Positions 36,543 through 46,576 of a stretch of 64,000 nucleotides of DNA are shown here, piece by piece. The stretch comes from Bacteroidota bacterium (GTDB lineage Bacteria > Bacteroidota > Bacteroidia > Cytophagales > Cyclobacteriaceae). A program made the translations under genes and the position numbers. The notes beneath the pieces are model-generated. The model searched no databases. It was not told the origin of the DNA and was given only the letters and a program-made list of their open reading frames with translations. How positions within the stretch are numbered: position 1 is the first letter of the stretch; every line of letters starts with the position of its first letter. The stretch spans positions 620,001 to 684,000 of the forward strand of contig JAFDYT010000005.1 of NCBI GenBank assembly GCA_018266055.1. The letters run 5' to 3'.

Positions 36543-38426
36543 ATGGCGAAAGAAAGCATGGAATACAATGAGTCGAGTATCCGGTCGCTCGACTGGCGCG
36601 AGCATATCCGCTTGCGGCCGGGGATGTACATCGGTAAGCTTGGCGACGGATCAGCCAAAGACGATGGTATTTATGTGTTGGTGAAAGAGGTGATCGACAA
36701 CTGTATCGATGAGCACATGATGGGCTACGGAAAAGCCATCGATGTTAAAATTACCGATCAGAAGGTGACGGTGCGCGACTATGGTCGTGGTATTCCCTTA
36801 GGTAAAGTGGTAGACGTTGTTTCCAAAATAAATACTGGCGCTAAGTACGACTCCGGTGCTTTTCAAAAATCGGTTGGCTTGAATGGTGTGGGTACCAAAG
36901 CGGTAAATGCGCTGTCCAATTATTTTAAAGTGCAAGCCTTCCGCGACGGTGCTACAAAGCTGGCGGAGTTTAAAAAAGGTGTGCTGGTCAACGACCCGCG
37001 CCAATCTAAGTCGGATGAAAAGAATGGAACGCTCGTTGAGTTTGAGCCCGACGATCAGATGTTCAAGCACTATCACTTCATCCCCGAATACCTGGATGAC
37101 CTGATGTGGAACTACGCATTTTTGAACGCAGGCCTTACCATCAACTACAACGGCCGGAAATTCTATTCCAAGGACGGTCTACTCGATTTGCTCAAACAAA
37201 AATCCGATCCTGAAGAAATCCGCTACCCGATCATTCACCTCAAAGGCGATGATATCGAAGTGGCGCTTACGCATGGCAACCAATACGGCGAAGAATATTA
37301 TTCATTCGTGAACGGGCAGAACACCACACAAGGAGGAACTCACCTGGCCGCTTTCCGCGAAGGAATTGTGCGCGGTGTGCGTGATTTTTATAAGAAAGAT
37401 TTTGACGCCGCCGATATCCGCGCCAGCATCATCGGTGCTATCGCGGTGCGCGTGCAGGAGCCTGTGTTTGAGTCGCAGACCAAAACCAAACTCGGTTCGC
37501 TCAATATGGCGCCGGAAGGCGCGTCGGTAAAGAATTACGTCGGCGACTTTGTATCGAAGGAGCTGGAAATATTCTTGCACAAAAATGCAGCAGTAGCCGA
37601 TGTGATGCTCAAACGCATTTTGCAATCGGAGCGCGAGCGAAAGGAAATCGCCGGGATTAAGAAACTGGCTAACGAGCGTGCTAAGAAAGCGAACCTCCAC
37701 AACAAGAAATTGCGCGACTGTCGTTTTCATTTCGACGACGCCAAAGGAGAGAAGGGAACTGAGTCAGTTATTTTTATTACCGAAGGTGATTCGGCTAGTG
37801 GATCGATCACCAAATCGCGTGACGTAGAAACACAAGCCGTGTTTAGCTTGCGCGGAAAACCGCTCAACTGCTTTGGTCTTACTAAAAAAGTAGTGTATGA
37901 AAACGAGGAATTCAACTTGTTGCAACATGCGTTGAATATTGAAGACGGCCTCGATGGACTTCGCTACAACAAAGTGATCATCGCTACCGATGCTGACGTT
38001 GACGGAATGCACATTCGCTTGCTGCTCATGACGTTCTTCCTCCAGTTTTTTCCTGACCTCGTCAAAGCTGGTCACGTGTATATTTTGGATACCCCGCTAT
38101 TCCGCGTGCGCAATAAGAAAGAAACGATCTACTGCTACACCGATGAGGAGCGACAGAACGCCATCGCAAAGCTGGGCAACAAGCCGGAGATCACCCGCTT
38201 CAAAGGGTTGGGTGAAATTTCGCCGGATGAATTCGGAACGTTCATCGGCGAGAACATTCGCTTGCAGCCGGTGTTGATCGACAAAGAGAAACACTTACTT
38301 AAAACGCTTGAGTTTTATATGGGAAAAAATACTCCCGACCGTCAGGATTTTATTATCGACAACCTGCGGATAGAAATGGATAAGGTGGAATCAATTGAAG
38401 AAAAAGAAGTAGAAGCAGAAGCATAA
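36543..38426 (+). CDS. parE: DNA topoisomerase IV subunit B
   Basis: This 627-residue ATPase subunit works with ParC to unlink daughter chromosomes. The GHKL ATP site includes [18 protein letters not shown] and [16 protein letters not shown]. The Toprim domain has [11 protein letters not shown] near residue 415 and the metal-binding [11 protein letters not shown] near 480. The C-terminal part is GyrB-like and ends with an acidic tail. It is assigned to topoisomerase IV and not gyrase because it is directly followed by a ParC-type subunit. The parC ATG follows the stop by one base, so the two are co-translated. Confidence 0.94.
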   Translation: MAKESMEYNESSIRSLDWREHIRLRPGMYIGKLGDGSAKDDGIYVLVKEVIDNCIDEHMMGYGKAIDVKITDQKVTVRDYGRGIPLGKVVDVVSKINTGAKYDSGAFQKSVGLNGVGTKAVNALSNYFKVQAFRDGATKLAEFKKGVLVNDPRQSKSDEKNGTLVEFEPDDQMFKHYHFIPEYLDDLMWNYAFLNAGLTINYNGRKFYSKDGLLDLLKQKSDPEEIRYPIIHLKGDDIEVALTHGNQYGEEYYSFVNGQNTTQGGTHLAAFREGIVRGVRDFYKKDFDAADIRASIIGAIAVRVQEPVFESQTKTKLGSLNMAPEGASVKNYVGDFVSKELEIFLHKNAAVADVMLKRILQSERERKEIAGIKKLANERAKKANLHNKKLRDCRFHFDDAKGEKGTESVIFITEGDSASGSITKSRDVETQAVFSLRGKPLNCFGLTKKVVYENEEFNLLQHALNIEDGLDGLRYNKVIIATDADVDGMHIRLLLMTFFLQFFPDLVKAGHVYILDTPLFRVRNKKETIYCYTDEERQNAIAKLGNKPEITRFKGLGEISPDEFGTFIGENIRLQPVLIDKEKHLLKTLEFYMGKNTPDRQDFIIDNLRIEMDKVESIEEKEVEAEA

Positions 38427-38427
38427 G

Positions 38428-41274
38428 ATGGCAAAGAAAGAGCAACCCAAACCAACCCAGGGAGAAAACGGTGTCGTGCACTCCATCGCTATTGATGGCA
38501 TGTACGAAAACTGGTTTCTCGATTATGCGTCGTACGTAATTTTGGAACGCGCTGTGCCGCGCATCGAAGACGGCTTCAAGCCTGTACAGCGCCGCATCAT
38601 GCACGCGCTGAAAGAAATGGACGACGGCCGCTTTAATAAAGTAGCCAACGTGATCGGAAGCACGATGCAATATCACCCGCACGGCGATGCGGCCATCGGC
38701 GAAGCAGCGGTAAACATTGGCCAGAAGGAATTGCTGTTTGACACGCAGGGAAACTGGGGCGATGTGCGCACGGGCGATCCTGCCGCAGCACCTCGATACA
38801 TCGAAGTGCGGCCGTCAAAGTTTGCGCTTGATGTGGTGTACAATCCACAAACTACCGGGTGGCAGCTGTCTTACGATGGACGCAAGAAAGAGCCGGTGAC
38901 GCTGCCGGTAAAATTCCCGCTGTTGCTTGCGCAAGGTGTGGAAGGTATTGCCGTGGGCTTGTCGACCAAAATTTTGCCGCACAACTTTTGTGAGTTGATC
39001 AAAGCATCGATTGATGTATTGAAAGGTAAGAATCCGAAAATTTACCCTGACTTTCCTACCGGAGGTATTGCCGACTTCTCTGAATACGATCAGGGCTACC
39101 GCGGCGGCAAAATTAAGGTGCGCGCGCGTGTGGAGATCGTCGATAAAAAAACAATTGTCATCAAAGACATTCCTTTTGGCACGACGACTACTTCTGTGAT
39201 GGAGTCGATTGTGAAGGCAAGCGAGAAAGGAAAGATCAAGGTGAAGCAGGTGGTGGACAATACGGCTAAAGACGTAGAAATTCTGGTGAACCTGCAGCCT
39301 GGGCTGTCGCCGGAAATTGCGATCGACGCTTTGTATGCATTCACCGACTGCGAAGTTTCCATTTCACCAAACGCGTGCGTGATAGTTGACGACAAGCCGA
39401 TGTTCATGAAAGTGAACGAGATTTTGAAAGTCAACACAGACAATACCGTTAAGCTGCTTAAACGCGAGTTGGAGATTCGCAAAGGCGAACTAATGGAAAA
39501 AATTCTTTTCTCTTCGCTGGAAAAGATTTTCATCGAAAAAAGAATTTACCGCGACATAGAAAACGACGAAACTTTTGAAGCCGTGATTGGCACGGTCGAT
39601 AAAGGTTTGAAGCCATACAAAAAACAATTCTACCGCGAGATTACCCGCGACGATATTCTTCGACTGTTGGAGATTCGTATCAAGCGGATTTCTAAATACG
39701 ATTCGTTCAAGGCCGACGAGCTGATGCGCGACCTCGAAAAAGAATTGAAAGAAGTGCTTCACAACCTCAAGCACCTTACGGACTACGCCATTGCCTACTA
39801 CCAAAACTTATTAGACAAGTACGGAAAAGGTCGCGAACGCAGAACGGAGATCAAGAGCTTCCAGTCGGTAACAGCTACGGAAGTAATCGCCAACAATCAA
39901 AAATTGTATGTCAATCGCGAAGACGGTTTCATCGGCTGGGGATTGAAGAAAGATGAATTCATCGCCGACTGTTCCGAGTTGGACGATGTGATCGCTATTC
40001 GCCGCGACGGCAAAGTGAAAGTTAGTCGCATCAACGAAAAAGTGTTTATGGGCAAAGACATTTTGCACGTGGGCATCTGGAAGAAGGGCGACGAGCGAAT
40101 GGTGTACAACCTGATCTACAGCGACGGCAAGAGCGGCAAAACTTTTGCCAAGCGCTTTGCCATGCCGGCGATCATCCGCGACAAAGAGTATAATCTTGAT
40201 CAGGGAAATCCCAACAGTAAAGTTCATTACCTGAGTGCCAACCCCAACGGAGAGGCTGAAGTGGTGGAGGTAAAACTCAGCCAGGCGAGTACGGCACGCA
40301 AAAAGATTTTTGATTTCGATTTTTCAGAACTGGAAATCAAGGGGCGCGGGGCCCGCGGAAACACGGTCACTCATTATCCGGTGCGCAAAGTTGATTTCAA
40401 AGAATCGAAAGGTTCCACGTTAAGTGGCCTTGAATTGTGGTTTGATGAAGCCAGCGGCCGCCTTAACAAAGACAAGCGCGGATTACACGTCGGTAAGTTT
40501 GATGGCGACGATCAGATTCTATCGATTACCAAGTCGGGCAATTATAAGATCACCAACTTCGAATTGACGAATCGCTATGAGCCTGAAAACAAGACGCTGC
40601 TGGTAGAGAAATTCAATCCTAAGAAAGTGATCTCGGCGGTGTATTGGGATGGCGAGAGCAAGCAGCATTTTGTAAAACGCTTCCAGATTGAAACCAATAC
40701 ACTCGACAAAGAATTCAATTTTATTACCGAAGGGATTGGCTCGCGACTCGAGTTCGTGACTACGTCCGACAATCCGGAGATTGAAATTGAAGTGGTGAAA
40801 GGAAAAGGCAAAGAGAAGGAAGTGGAAGTGGTGAACCTGGAGGAACTCATTGATGTGAAAGGATGGAAAGCGCTGGGCAACCGGCTATCGCAATTCAAGG
40901 TGACGAAAGTGAGGCCAGTGGAAGACCCGGAAGAGTCGGGCCTTGAAGAAGGAGATGAAGACAACACCGAGATGACGGAAGCAAGTGGCTCTCCGTCATC
41001 CAAAAAAAAAATCAGCCAACCAGAGTCTGAAGAAGGCGAGCAAGGCAGCCTCTTCGGCGAAGCCCCTCAAGAGCAAGTCCTCGTCAACGGGCAGCCGCCC
41101 AAAAGCAAAAGCCCAAGACCAAAAGCGGAGCAAGCCGACCTCTTCGCCGAAAAAAGTGAAGACAGCGCCGAAGAAGAAAGCGAAAGCAGCTCCGGCGAAG
41201 AAGACGAAGAGAAAAAAATAAACAACGACGGCAAAGGGTTCAGCGCCGGCGAAACGATTGAACTGGATTTATAA
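38428..41274 (+). CDS. parC: DNA topoisomerase IV subunit A, with unusual tail
   Basis: This 948-residue breakage-reunion subunit has its catalytic tyrosine at Tyr124 in AAPRYIEVR. The N-terminal motifs FLDYASYVILERAVPRI and QYHPHGDAA are complete. A beta-pinwheel C-terminal region runs to about residue 845. The remaining tail is low-complexity and acidic, containing GSLFGE and ADLFAEK, and ends GFSAGETIELDL. A run of ten A (41002-41011) lies at the start of this tail, and in the +1 frame the next 70 codons encode a lysine-rich peptide. It is unclear which tail is native. The core enzyme is not in doubt. Confidence 0.92.
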   Translation: MAKKEQPKPTQGENGVVHSIAIDGMYENWFLDYASYVILERAVPRIEDGFKPVQRRIMHALKEMDDGRFNKVANVIGSTMQYHPHGDAAIGEAAVNIGQKELLFDTQGNWGDVRTGDPAAAPRYIEVRPSKFALDVVYNPQTTGWQLSYDGRKKEPVTLPVKFPLLLAQGVEGIAVGLSTKILPHNFCELIKASIDVLKGKNPKIYPDFPTGGIADFSEYDQGYRGGKIKVRARVEIVDKKTIVIKDIPFGTTTTSVMESIVKASEKGKIKVKQVVDNTAKDVEILVNLQPGLSPEIAIDALYAFTDCEVSISPNACVIVDDKPMFMKVNEILKVNTDNTVKLLKRELEIRKGELMEKILFSSLEKIFIEKRIYRDIENDETFEAVIGTVDKGLKPYKKQFYREITRDDILRLLEIRIKRISKYDSFKADELMRDLEKELKEVLHNLKHLTDYAIAYYQNLLDKYGKGRERRTEIKSFQSVTATEVIANNQKLYVNREDGFIGWGLKKDEFIADCSELDDVIAIRRDGKVKVSRINEKVFMGKDILHVGIWKKGDERMVYNLIYSDGKSGKTFAKRFAMPAIIRDKEYNLDQGNPNSKVHYLSANPNGEAEVVEVKLSQASTARKKIFDFDFSELEIKGRGARGNTVTHYPVRKVDFKESKGSTLSGLELWFDEASGRLNKDKRGLHVGKFDGDDQILSITKSGNYKITNFELTNRYEPENKTLLVEKFNPKKVISAVYWDGESKQHFVKRFQIETNTLDKEFNFITEGIGSRLEFVTTSDNPEIEIEVVKGKGKEKEVEVVNLEELIDVKGWKALGNRLSQFKVTKVRPVEDPEESGLEEGDEDNTEMTEASGSPSSKKKISQPESEEGEQGSLFGEAPQEQVLVNGQPPKSKSPRPKAEQADLFAEKSEDSAEEESESSSGEEDEEKKINNDGKGFSAGETIELDL
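41002..41218 (+). other. alternative-frame lysine-rich tail within parC, bracketed by A runs
   Basis: In the +1 frame relative to parC, an open stretch runs from the A10 run (41002-41011) to a TAA at 41219-41221. It encodes about 70 residues with about 25 Lys, many Ala, Ser and Pro and only one acidic residue (for example SPKKVKTAPKKKAKAAPAKK). The parC frame over the same bases is strongly acidic. A second A run (seven A, 41212-41218) lies at the end. Removing one A from the first run and adding one to the second would give parC a basic tail and keep its last 17 residues. Slippage, two homopolymer errors, or an old pair of frameshifts could each explain it. Confidence 0.45.
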
Positions 41275-41287
41275 TTCAGTTCAATCG
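41255..41287. terminator. perfect hairpin across the parC stop codon
   Basis: CGATTGAACTG (41255-41265) pairs perfectly with CAGTTCAATCG (41277-41287) around an 11-base loop that contains the parC stop codon. No T tract follows, so it may be an mRNA-stabilising hairpin and not a strong terminator. Confidence 0.4.
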
Positions 41288-41369
41288 CCTCGTCAGCCAA
41301 TAGCGTAATTCTTCTTTTTATTGGGTGTGGGATAGTTTATATTGAGCCATCATCCTAACCTGAACCGTC

Positions 41370-44300
41370 ATGAAAAAATTTCCCGCAGTCGTCGCGTCGC
41401 TACTTTTTCTTTTAAGCGCCACGCTTTCATTCTCACAAATCCTGAAAAAGGAAGATGTAGAGCAACTCAAGTTTCGTCACATTGGCCCTGTCGGTAACCG
41501 TGTGACATGCTCGGTGAGCATTCCCGATAATGATCAGGTTTATATCTCAGGGGCAGCCACCGGCGGGATTTGGAAAACAACTGACGGTGGTCTGAACTGG
41601 AAGCCAGTGTTTGACGATAAGCCTGTGCACGCCATTGGCGCACTTGCCATCGCACCTTCCGATCCGCAGATTGTATTCGCCGGTACAGGTGAGAGCTTTA
41701 TCCGCTCCAATGTTTCAATTGGAAATGGCGTGTGGAAATCAACGGATCAGGGCGAGACCTGGCAGGCTTCAGGGTTAGAAAATACAGGACGCATTTCTCG
41801 CATTATTATTCATCCCACCAACCCCGATATCATCTATGTTTGCGCGGTGGGTCACGGATACGCACCACAAAAAGATCGTGGTGTTTTTAAATCAACCGAC
41901 GGAGGTAAGAACTGGAAGCAGGTGTTGTTTGTGGATGAAAACACCGGAGCTTCTGATCTTGTGATGGATCCTTCCAATCCTCGAATACTTTTTGCGGGCA
42001 TGTGGCAATTGTCTCTTAAGACTTGGAACCGCACGAGCGGCGGCCCCGGCAGTGGAATCCACATGTCGAAGGACGGAGGAGAAACCTGGACCAAATTGAA
42101 AGGCAATGGCCTGCCCGAGCAGCCGGTTGGAAAAATTGCGCTCGCGATGACTCCCGCAAATCCTGACCGTGTGTATGCACTAATCGAGACTGGCGACGGA
42201 CTTGAAAAACTTGGAGACAAAGCCGAGAGCGGCGAACTGTGGCGCTCGGACGATAAAGGCAAAACCTGGAAGCTGGTAAACTACAACCGCGACCTTGGCG
42301 GAAGACAGGCGTACTACACGCGATGTGCCGTGTCGCCGGAAAACCCGAACGAAATCTATTTTATGGCGGCTTCTTTTTCGACTAGCATAGACGGCGGGCG
42401 AACAACGGAGCCGATAAGCTTTGAAACACAGCCTTACGGCGATCATCACGACATGTGGATCGATCCGCACAATGCCAACCGGATGATTGTATCGCACGAC
42501 GGCGGGGTTTCTATTTCGAAGAACAGAGGTAAGACATGGAACCGGATCGCGCTGCCCGTAGCACAATTGTATCACGTTACTACCGACAATGATATTCCTT
42601 ACAATGTGTTAAGCAACCGGCAGGACGGCCCTTCGATGCGTGGCCCAAGCCGGAGTAACATTGGTGGGTTTAATAATTTGGGCATTGCTACGGGATTGTG
42701 GCATGAAGTCGGCGGTGGTGAAAGTGGTTTTGCTACGCCCGATCCAAAAGATTTTAACATCGTGTGGTCGAGTGCATCAGGCACGGGTGCTGCCGGTGGT
42801 GTGGTGGTGCGCTACAACGAGAAGACAAGACAGTTTCGTCAGGTAGAAGTGTGGCCCGAGTATGTGCCGGGAAATCCTGCCAGTGAGGCGAAGTACCGCT
42901 TTCAATGGACGTTCCCGCTGCTGATCAGTCCGCACGATCACAACACGGTGTATGTCACCAGCCAGGTGGTACACCGCACCACCAATGGCGGCCAGTCGTG
43001 GCAGGTGATTAGTCCTGACCTTACATTGAATGACAAAACGAAACAAACGATGTCCGGCGGGCTTACCCCGGATAACATCGGTGTGGAATATGCCAACGTG
43101 ATTTATGCCTTTGAAGAATCGCCTTTGAAGAAGGGACTGCTTTGGGCTGGTACCAACGACGGTCAAATTCAGGTGAGCCAAAACGATGGCAAGGATTGGA
43201 CGAATGTCACCAAAAATATTCCTGAGATTCCTGCCCTTGGCAGCGTAAGAAATATTGAAGCATCACGCTGGAGCGAAGGGAAAGCCTTCTTCACCATAGA
43301 TGCGCACGAAGTCGGCAACTTTCAACCGTATGTGTTTAAGACAGAAGACTTCGGAAAAACGTGGAAGAAAATAGTAAAGGGAATTGAACCCGGAAACATC
43401 AACTACTGCCGCAGCATTAAAGAAGATCCGATTAGAAAAGGACTTCTCTACCTGGGCACTGAATCGACATTGTACGTCTCATTTGACGATGGCGAAAACT
43501 GGCAAGTGTTTATGAGCAACTTGCCGCACACGCCGTTCTACTGGATTGATGTGCAAGAACACTTCAACGATTTGGTGTTGGCTACGTATGGCCGTGGTGC
43601 CTGGATTCTTGACGATCTTACACCGCTTCAACAATTACCAGCCAGCTTCAATTCCACCAAGGCTGCGCTCTTCAACCCAAAAGATGCATATCGCTTTCAC
43701 GCCAAAACCAGCACGATGCAGTCGCTGCCAGAGCCATCCACCGGTTTAGACCCTACATACGGCGCATCCATCAACTACTGGACTAATTCTGATAAAGACA
43801 GCGTGAAAATTTATATTACCTCTGCCGCCGGAGATACATTGAAAACATTCAAACAAAAAGGCAAGGCGGGCATCAACCGGGTATGGTGGGATTTGCAAGG
43901 AAAACCCACTAAAGACATTATCACCCGCACGCAGCCGCAAGGCGCCGATTGGGTAGCGCTTGATAAAAACAGAACGCGCCCGGCGCACATCAGCAATACG
44001 TTTAAGTCATACTTAGTTACGCCAGGCAAATACAATGTGATCATGACTTCGGGCGATCTGAAATTTACCAGCACTGTTACTGTGCTCAAAGATCCCAACA
44101 CGGAAGGCTCGCTGGAAGACATCAAAGCTCAAAACGAACTGCTTGCAAAAATGCACTCCGACTATGACAAAGGCGGAAAGATGGTGAATGAAATTGAACT
44201 GAGCCGTCGGCAGCTTTACGACTTGCGTGATGTGATGAAAGGAAAAGCGAAGTACAAGAAAATTGTGAAGTCGATTAGCGAACTCGACAGTGTGTTGCTG

Positions 44301-44588
44301 TTGGTGGAAAATAAATTAGTGCAATTGAAATATACTGGCACTGGCCAGGACGACGTGCGTTATCCGGAAATGTTGATCGGAAAAATCGGGTATCTCGCTA
44401 ATGCGGTTGCCAGCGTAGATTTTCCGCCGGCCGATCAGCATAAAGAAGTGTATGCGATGTTGACTTCAAAAATGACCGAAGCGCAGGCCGCGTACGACAA
44501 AGTGATGGCGGGGGCTTTCGCTGATTTTATAAAATTGCTGGAAGCCAATAAAATTCCGCCTATCCTTTCGGAGTGGAAGAAACCTTAA
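41370..44588 (+). CDS. secreted sortilin/VPS10-like BNR-repeat protein
   Basis: This 1072-residue exported protein has a signal peptide (about residues 1-22) and two beta-propeller-like regions. About ten Asp-box motifs of the form S/T-x-D-x-G-x-T-W are visible, for example KTTDGGLNW, KSTDQGETW, KSTDGGKNW, SKDGGETW and STNGGQSW-like RTTNGGQSW. The C-terminal third (about residues 770-1070) is a separate alpha-beta region with a coiled segment. Family members in Bacteroidota are surface or periplasmic proteins, sometimes called glycosyl hydrolase-like, but no catalytic residues can be named. The OmpA-like gene follows by 17 bases. Confidence 0.82.
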   Translation: MKKFPAVVASLLFLLSATLSFSQILKKEDVEQLKFRHIGPVGNRVTCSVSIPDNDQVYISGAATGGIWKTTDGGLNWKPVFDDKPVHAIGALAIAPSDPQIVFAGTGESFIRSNVSIGNGVWKSTDQGETWQASGLENTGRISRIIIHPTNPDIIYVCAVGHGYAPQKDRGVFKSTDGGKNWKQVLFVDENTGASDLVMDPSNPRILFAGMWQLSLKTWNRTSGGPGSGIHMSKDGGETWTKLKGNGLPEQPVGKIALAMTPANPDRVYALIETGDGLEKLGDKAESGELWRSDDKGKTWKLVNYNRDLGGRQAYYTRCAVSPENPNEIYFMAASFSTSIDGGRTTEPISFETQPYGDHHDMWIDPHNANRMIVSHDGGVSISKNRGKTWNRIALPVAQLYHVTTDNDIPYNVLSNRQDGPSMRGPSRSNIGGFNNLGIATGLWHEVGGGESGFATPDPKDFNIVWSSASGTGAAGGVVVRYNEKTRQFRQVEVWPEYVPGNPASEAKYRFQWTFPLLISPHDHNTVYVTSQVVHRTTNGGQSWQVISPDLTLNDKTKQTMSGGLTPDNIGVEYANVIYAFEESPLKKGLLWAGTNDGQIQVSQNDGKDWTNVTKNIPEIPALGSVRNIEASRWSEGKAFFTIDAHEVGNFQPYVFKTEDFGKTWKKIVKGIEPGNINYCRSIKEDPIRKGLLYLGTESTLYVSFDDGENWQVFMSNLPHTPFYWIDVQEHFNDLVLATYGRGAWILDDLTPLQQLPASFNSTKAALFNPKDAYRFHAKTSTMQSLPEPSTGLDPTYGASINYWTNSDKDSVKIYITSAAGDTLKTFKQKGKAGINRVWWDLQGKPTKDIITRTQPQGADWVALDKNRTRPAHISNTFKSYLVTPGKYNVIMTSGDLKFTSTVTVLKDPNTEGSLEDIKAQNELLAKMHSDYDKGGKMVNEIELSRRQLYDLRDVMKGKAKYKKIVKSISELDSVLLLVENKLVQLKYTGTGQDDVRYPEMLIGKIGYLANAVASVDFPPADQHKEVYAMLTSKMTEAQAAYDKVMAGAFADFIKLLEANKIPPILSEWKKP

Positions 44589-44605
44589 ATGAAACTGAAA
44601 CGGTG

Positions 44606-45271
44606 ATGCGATTATTTCTTGGTGTTGTTATTGTCTTATTTGGTTGTGAAAGAAGTGTGGCACAAAGCGATGAGATCATCGTTTCCGGAAAGGTGAAACA
44701 AACCATTTCCGGCAAGGGAATTAAATCGAAGATTGTGTATAAGAGCTATCCTACGGGAAGCCTGTCGGGTTCGTTTGTGGACAGCACGTTTTCGTTTTCG
44801 ATTTTTGGTTCTTCGAAGTATCAGGTGACGGCTGCCGCTGAAGGTTTTATTCCGCGAACGATTATCGTAGATCCGAAAGAATCTAAAAACCACAGCATTG
44901 TTAGCGACATAGAACTTACGCCTACCAATCAGACGGTGCGGTTAAACCATCTCATTTTTGATATGGGCCGGGCAGTGATCAAACCGGAATCCTTTACCGA
45001 ACTCGACGAACTTGTAGCGATGATGAAAGCCGATACTAAATTGGTGATTCAACTCGAAGGTCACACCGACAGTCAGGGAAGCGCCGAAAAGAATTTGGTG
45101 CTTTCGCAAGACCGCGTTGACGCAGTAAAAAAATATTTATCGTCGAAAGGAATTTCAAAAGACCGGATTAAGACGAAAGCCTTCGGCGGAACACAGCCAC
45201 TTTCCACCGATAAAACAGAAGAAGCCCGCGCATTGAACCGGAGAGTGGAGATGAGAGTGCTGAAGGATTGA
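44606..45271 (+). CDS. OmpA-family peptidoglycan-binding outer-membrane protein
   Basis: This 221-residue protein has an N-terminal export signal (MRLFLGVVIVLFGCERSVAQ), which may include a lipobox at FGC. A beta-sandwich region (about residues 25-105, of carboxypeptidase-regulatory type) follows. The C-terminal OmpA domain has HLIFDMGRAVIKPES, LEGHTDSQGS and ALNRRVEMRV, with the conserved D and R that bind diaminopimelate in peptidoglycan. The start at 44606 is chosen over a GTG at 44573, which overlaps the previous stop. It probably anchors the outer membrane to the wall and may be co-transcribed with the BNR gene. Confidence 0.87.
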   Translation: MRLFLGVVIVLFGCERSVAQSDEIIVSGKVKQTISGKGIKSKIVYKSYPTGSLSGSFVDSTFSFSIFGSSKYQVTAAAEGFIPRTIIVDPKESKNHSIVSDIELTPTNQTVRLNHLIFDMGRAVIKPESFTELDELVAMMKADTKLVIQLEGHTDSQGSAEKNLVLSQDRVDAVKKYLSSKGISKDRIKTKAFGGTQPLSTDKTEEARALNRRVEMRVLKD

Positions 45272-45272
45272 G

Positions 45273-46490
45273 TTAGTCGATAATCACCTCGTCCAGCTCG
45301 GAACTGGGAACCTCTTCCGTAATCATCTTATAATGCGCCAGCTTTCTAAAGATCTCAGCGCTAGGGCGTGGTCGGCGGTCTTTGGTTTCCAGATCGCATT
45401 CATAAAGGCCAAACTTGCGCGAAGGGCCGAGGTGCCATTCAAAGTTATCCCACGTACTCCACCAGAAATAGCCACGCACGTCAATGCCGTCTTGCAGGGC
45501 CTGATGTAAAATCTTCGCATAGTCGATGATGGCCTGTTGCCGCAGCACGTCGCTCTCGTCACACACGCCGTTTTCAGTGATGATGATGGGCTTCTTGTAT
45601 TTTTTCCAGTAGCGGTCGATGCACGTGCGCAACCCTTCCGGGTGATACTCCCACATGTCGTCGTGCGGGCGGCCGAGTTGTTTCATTTTCTCCGGTGTAT
45701 CGATGTAGGTGATGGGCATCGGGTCATGAGGCACGCGCGCGTAGTAGCTCATGCCAAAGAAATCGACCTTCTCGAAATGCTTGGGCACCCATTCCATAAA
45801 CCAATAGTCGCTCAGCTTGGCAGGAAACCAGCCCAATACATTTTCGGCAGAGAACACTACCGTGTTATGCGAGATACCTACCGGCTGATGCGGAAATTTC
45901 TCTTTTATATAATCATAGACGATGTCATGGGCTTTGCCCATGTTGCGCACGGCGATGGCCGCTTTCACCGGATTGATTTTAAAAGGAGGGAAGAAGCCGG
46001 TAATCCAGCCGTAGCTGGCATACACATTTGGTTCGTTGAAGGTGTTCCAATGGCTTACGTATTCTCCAAACGTGTCTACCGTTTTTTTTGCGAAGTCAAC
46101 CCACAGGTGAATGTTTTCTTCCTTTTCCCAGCTGTCGAGTTGGGCAAACCACGTTGGATTAGTAAAGTGGTGCAGCACCATCATGATCTTCACGCCGCGT
46201 TGGCGTAGGTCTTCCAGAAACAATTTGTATTCGTGCACTGCTGAAGCTTCGAGGTCGGCCATAGGCGCGCGCTGAAGTTTGCTCCACATCGGGCCCATAC
46301 GGTAACATGGCGCCAGCGAAGCGATAAGTGCGGCATCTTCCTTAAATCTTAGTTCATGGTCGGTAGTGCGCTCAAACACATAGCCATCTTTTGACGTATA
46401 GCCTTGCCAGTCGTGCTCAAAGGCAGTTTCAATTTGAGTCGCAGCCGTGCTCGTGCCGAACAAAAAATCTTTAGGAAATAGATATTGCAT
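45273..46490 (-). CDS. GH1-family beta-glucosidase
   Basis: This 405-residue glycoside hydrolase of family 1 has its general acid Glu153 in NTFNEPN and its nucleophile Glu306 in IITENG, so both catalytic glutamates are present. The TIM-barrel start FLFGTSTAATQIE and the segment YRMGPMWSKLQR, equivalent to YRFSIEWSR, are slightly divergent. It is about 40 residues shorter than most family members. There is no signal peptide, so it should act in the cytosol on imported beta-glycosides. It is convergent with the OmpA gene, with one base between the stops. Confidence 0.9.
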   Translation of the reverse strand: MQYLFPKDFLFGTSTAATQIETAFEHDWQGYTSKDGYVFERTTDHELRFKEDAALIASLAPCYRMGPMWSKLQRAPMADLEASAVHEYKLFLEDLRQRGVKIMMVLHHFTNPTWFAQLDSWEKEENIHLWVDFAKKTVDTFGEYVSHWNTFNEPNVYASYGWITGFFPPFKINPVKAAIAVRNMGKAHDIVYDYIKEKFPHQPVGISHNTVVFSAENVLGWFPAKLSDYWFMEWVPKHFEKVDFFGMSYYARVPHDPMPITYIDTPEKMKQLGRPHDDMWEYHPEGLRTCIDRYWKKYKKPIIITENGVCDESDVLRQQAIIDYAKILHQALQDGIDVRGYFWWSTWDNFEWHLGPSRKFGLYECDLETKDRRPRPSAEIFRKLAHYKMITEEVPSSELDEVIID

Positions 46491-46561
46491 GAATTTTAAC
46501 CTGCAATGATAATGAAAGTAGTCTTCGTGGCGACTTTCTTTTTTGATTAGGGATTAGATTT

Positions 46562-46569
46562 TACATTTG
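46562..46569 (+). promoter_or_regulatory. -7 element before a small membrane protein gene
   Basis: TACATTTG matches TAnnTTTG exactly and ends seven bases before the ATG at 46577. The nearest upstream TTG is at 16 bases, shorter than the usual 19, so the -33 part is doubtful. Confidence 0.35.
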
Positions 46570-46576
46570 CTTAACA

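Noticed and set aside
44573..44605. GTG start for the OmpA-like protein overlapping the BNR gene stop
   Set aside because: The ATG at 44606 begins directly at a signal peptide, and the earlier residues are charged and break it.
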